A stretch of 23,609 nucleotides of DNA from Basidiobolus ranarum. Its lineage: Eukaryota; Basidiobolomycota; Basidiobolomycetes; Basidiobolales. Position numbers and translations under genes: made by a program. Location: positions 1 through 23,609 of the forward strand of contig JASJQH010007039.1 of the NCBI GenBank assembly GCA_040143965.1, given 5' to 3'. Under the pieces are notes generated by a model. The model saw only the letters and a program-made list of their open reading frames with translations, did not search any database and was not told where the DNA came from. This document shows positions 23,113 through 23,609 of the stretch, piece after piece (position 1 is the first letter of the stretch; the number at the start of each line of letters is the position of its first letter).

Positions 23113-23609
23113 TCGGGTAGCGACCAAATACCAATGTTACGAAGAACGCAAGAAATTTTCCCCACCGTGGAAAGTGAATGATATTGTTCTCCACTTAAAA
23201 ACAATACCGTTGATGAGTGCAGTATTTGAATTTACTGATAGTGATATCCTACAACGTTTCGATGAGAATCCGGACGAATTATACGATACACAGAATGCAT
23301 TTGCTGAGAAGAATGTGCAAGAACTAAAGGAGTACTCCAGTAACAGCTTGTGACTGTCTCGGGTCTTATACTTGGAGTTCGGGCGTTGGCTGAAAGTTCA
23401 AGTAGTTTTTTGGAAGCAGTTGGAGCACTTGTCAATTTTGTGGCCCGATTCCACCTGACCGGAATTGACATTGACTTTGAGAGTTACAGTCAATGGACTG
23501 ATGAAGGTTACAACAACTATAAACTATTTATCTCTAAGCTTGGATCTGAGCTTCACCTGATGGGCAAGAAATTGACGACCTGCGGGCCAGTATGGATGTC
23601 AGAATAGAC
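23113..23609 (+). CDS. GH18 chitinase-like protein, partial, with apparent frameshift
   Basis: Start of a glycoside hydrolase family 18 gene running off the right edge. Frame A is open from 23108 (an AG acceptor at 23111-23112 may begin this exon) and reads 'SPPWKVNDIVLHLKTI', 'SAVFEFTDSDIL', 'NVQELKEYSSNS', then hits TGA at 23351. Frame B continues from 23347 with 'LVTVSGLILG' and the GH18 active-site strand 'GIDIDFE' (23461-23481), where the final Glu is the family's catalytic acid in DxDxE. The two frames align end to end as one GH18 barrel segment, one base short at about 23347-23351. No plausible intron bridges them. A GTATGG at 23591 is the likely donor before the TAG at 23605. Either a pseudogene or a base missing from the assembly. 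The usual DG before IDxDxE is TG. The 5' exon and signal peptide are not found. Confidence 0.65.

Overview
The window is nuclear DNA from a fungus with short introns (about 43-100 nt, GT-AG, with one GC-AG), AT-rich spacers and the standard genetic code. A secreted, probably GPI-anchored chitin deacetylase and a chitinase-family gene point to a chitinous cell wall. Genes resembling animal MEIOB, DHX40 and PX-domain SGK3, together with two divergent F-box proteins, suggest an early-diverging (non-Dikarya) fungus such as a mucoromycot or zoopagomycot. That placement is inference, not a measurement.

Layout, left to right: the 3' part of an RPA1-like/MEIOB-like single-strand DNA-binding protein (+, 1-859); a four-exon RasGEF with an MIT-like N-terminus (-, 1564-4294); a gene-poor 0.9 kb that may hold a decayed gene; a six-exon DEAH-box helicase of DHX40 type (-, 5231-7840), divergent from an intronless F-box/LRR protein (+, 8127-9614); an eleven-exon PX-AGC kinase of SGK3 type (-, 9713-11988), convergent with the F-box/LRR gene; a small single-pass membrane protein (-, 12353-12808); an intronless F-box protein (-, 13223-14725); a chitin deacetylase (-, 15768-16862); the small mitochondrial gene COX16 in three exons (-, 18157-18634); a 2.7 kb gene-poor stretch with a 58-bp tandem repeat; an alpha-arrestin-like protein (+, 21367-22462); and the start of a GH18 chitinase-like gene with an apparent frameshift, running off the right edge.

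The genes do not form a single pathway or cluster. Some have related roles: RasGEF, SGK-like kinase and arrestin in membrane signalling and trafficking; two F-box proteins in ubiquitin ligation; chitin deacetylase and GH18 protein in wall remodelling. Exon structures were built by hand from frame continuity, splice signals and family alignment from memory. Every complete multi-exon model here keeps frame to its stop. I see no virus, transposon with coding capacity, CRISPR array, rRNA or convincing tRNA. The most noteworthy items are the SGK3-type kinase with its GC-AG intron, the MEIOB-like gene, COX16 whose exons are too short to show as long open frames, the frameshifted GH18 gene, and the unexplained protein-like stretch around 4.56-5.0 kb.
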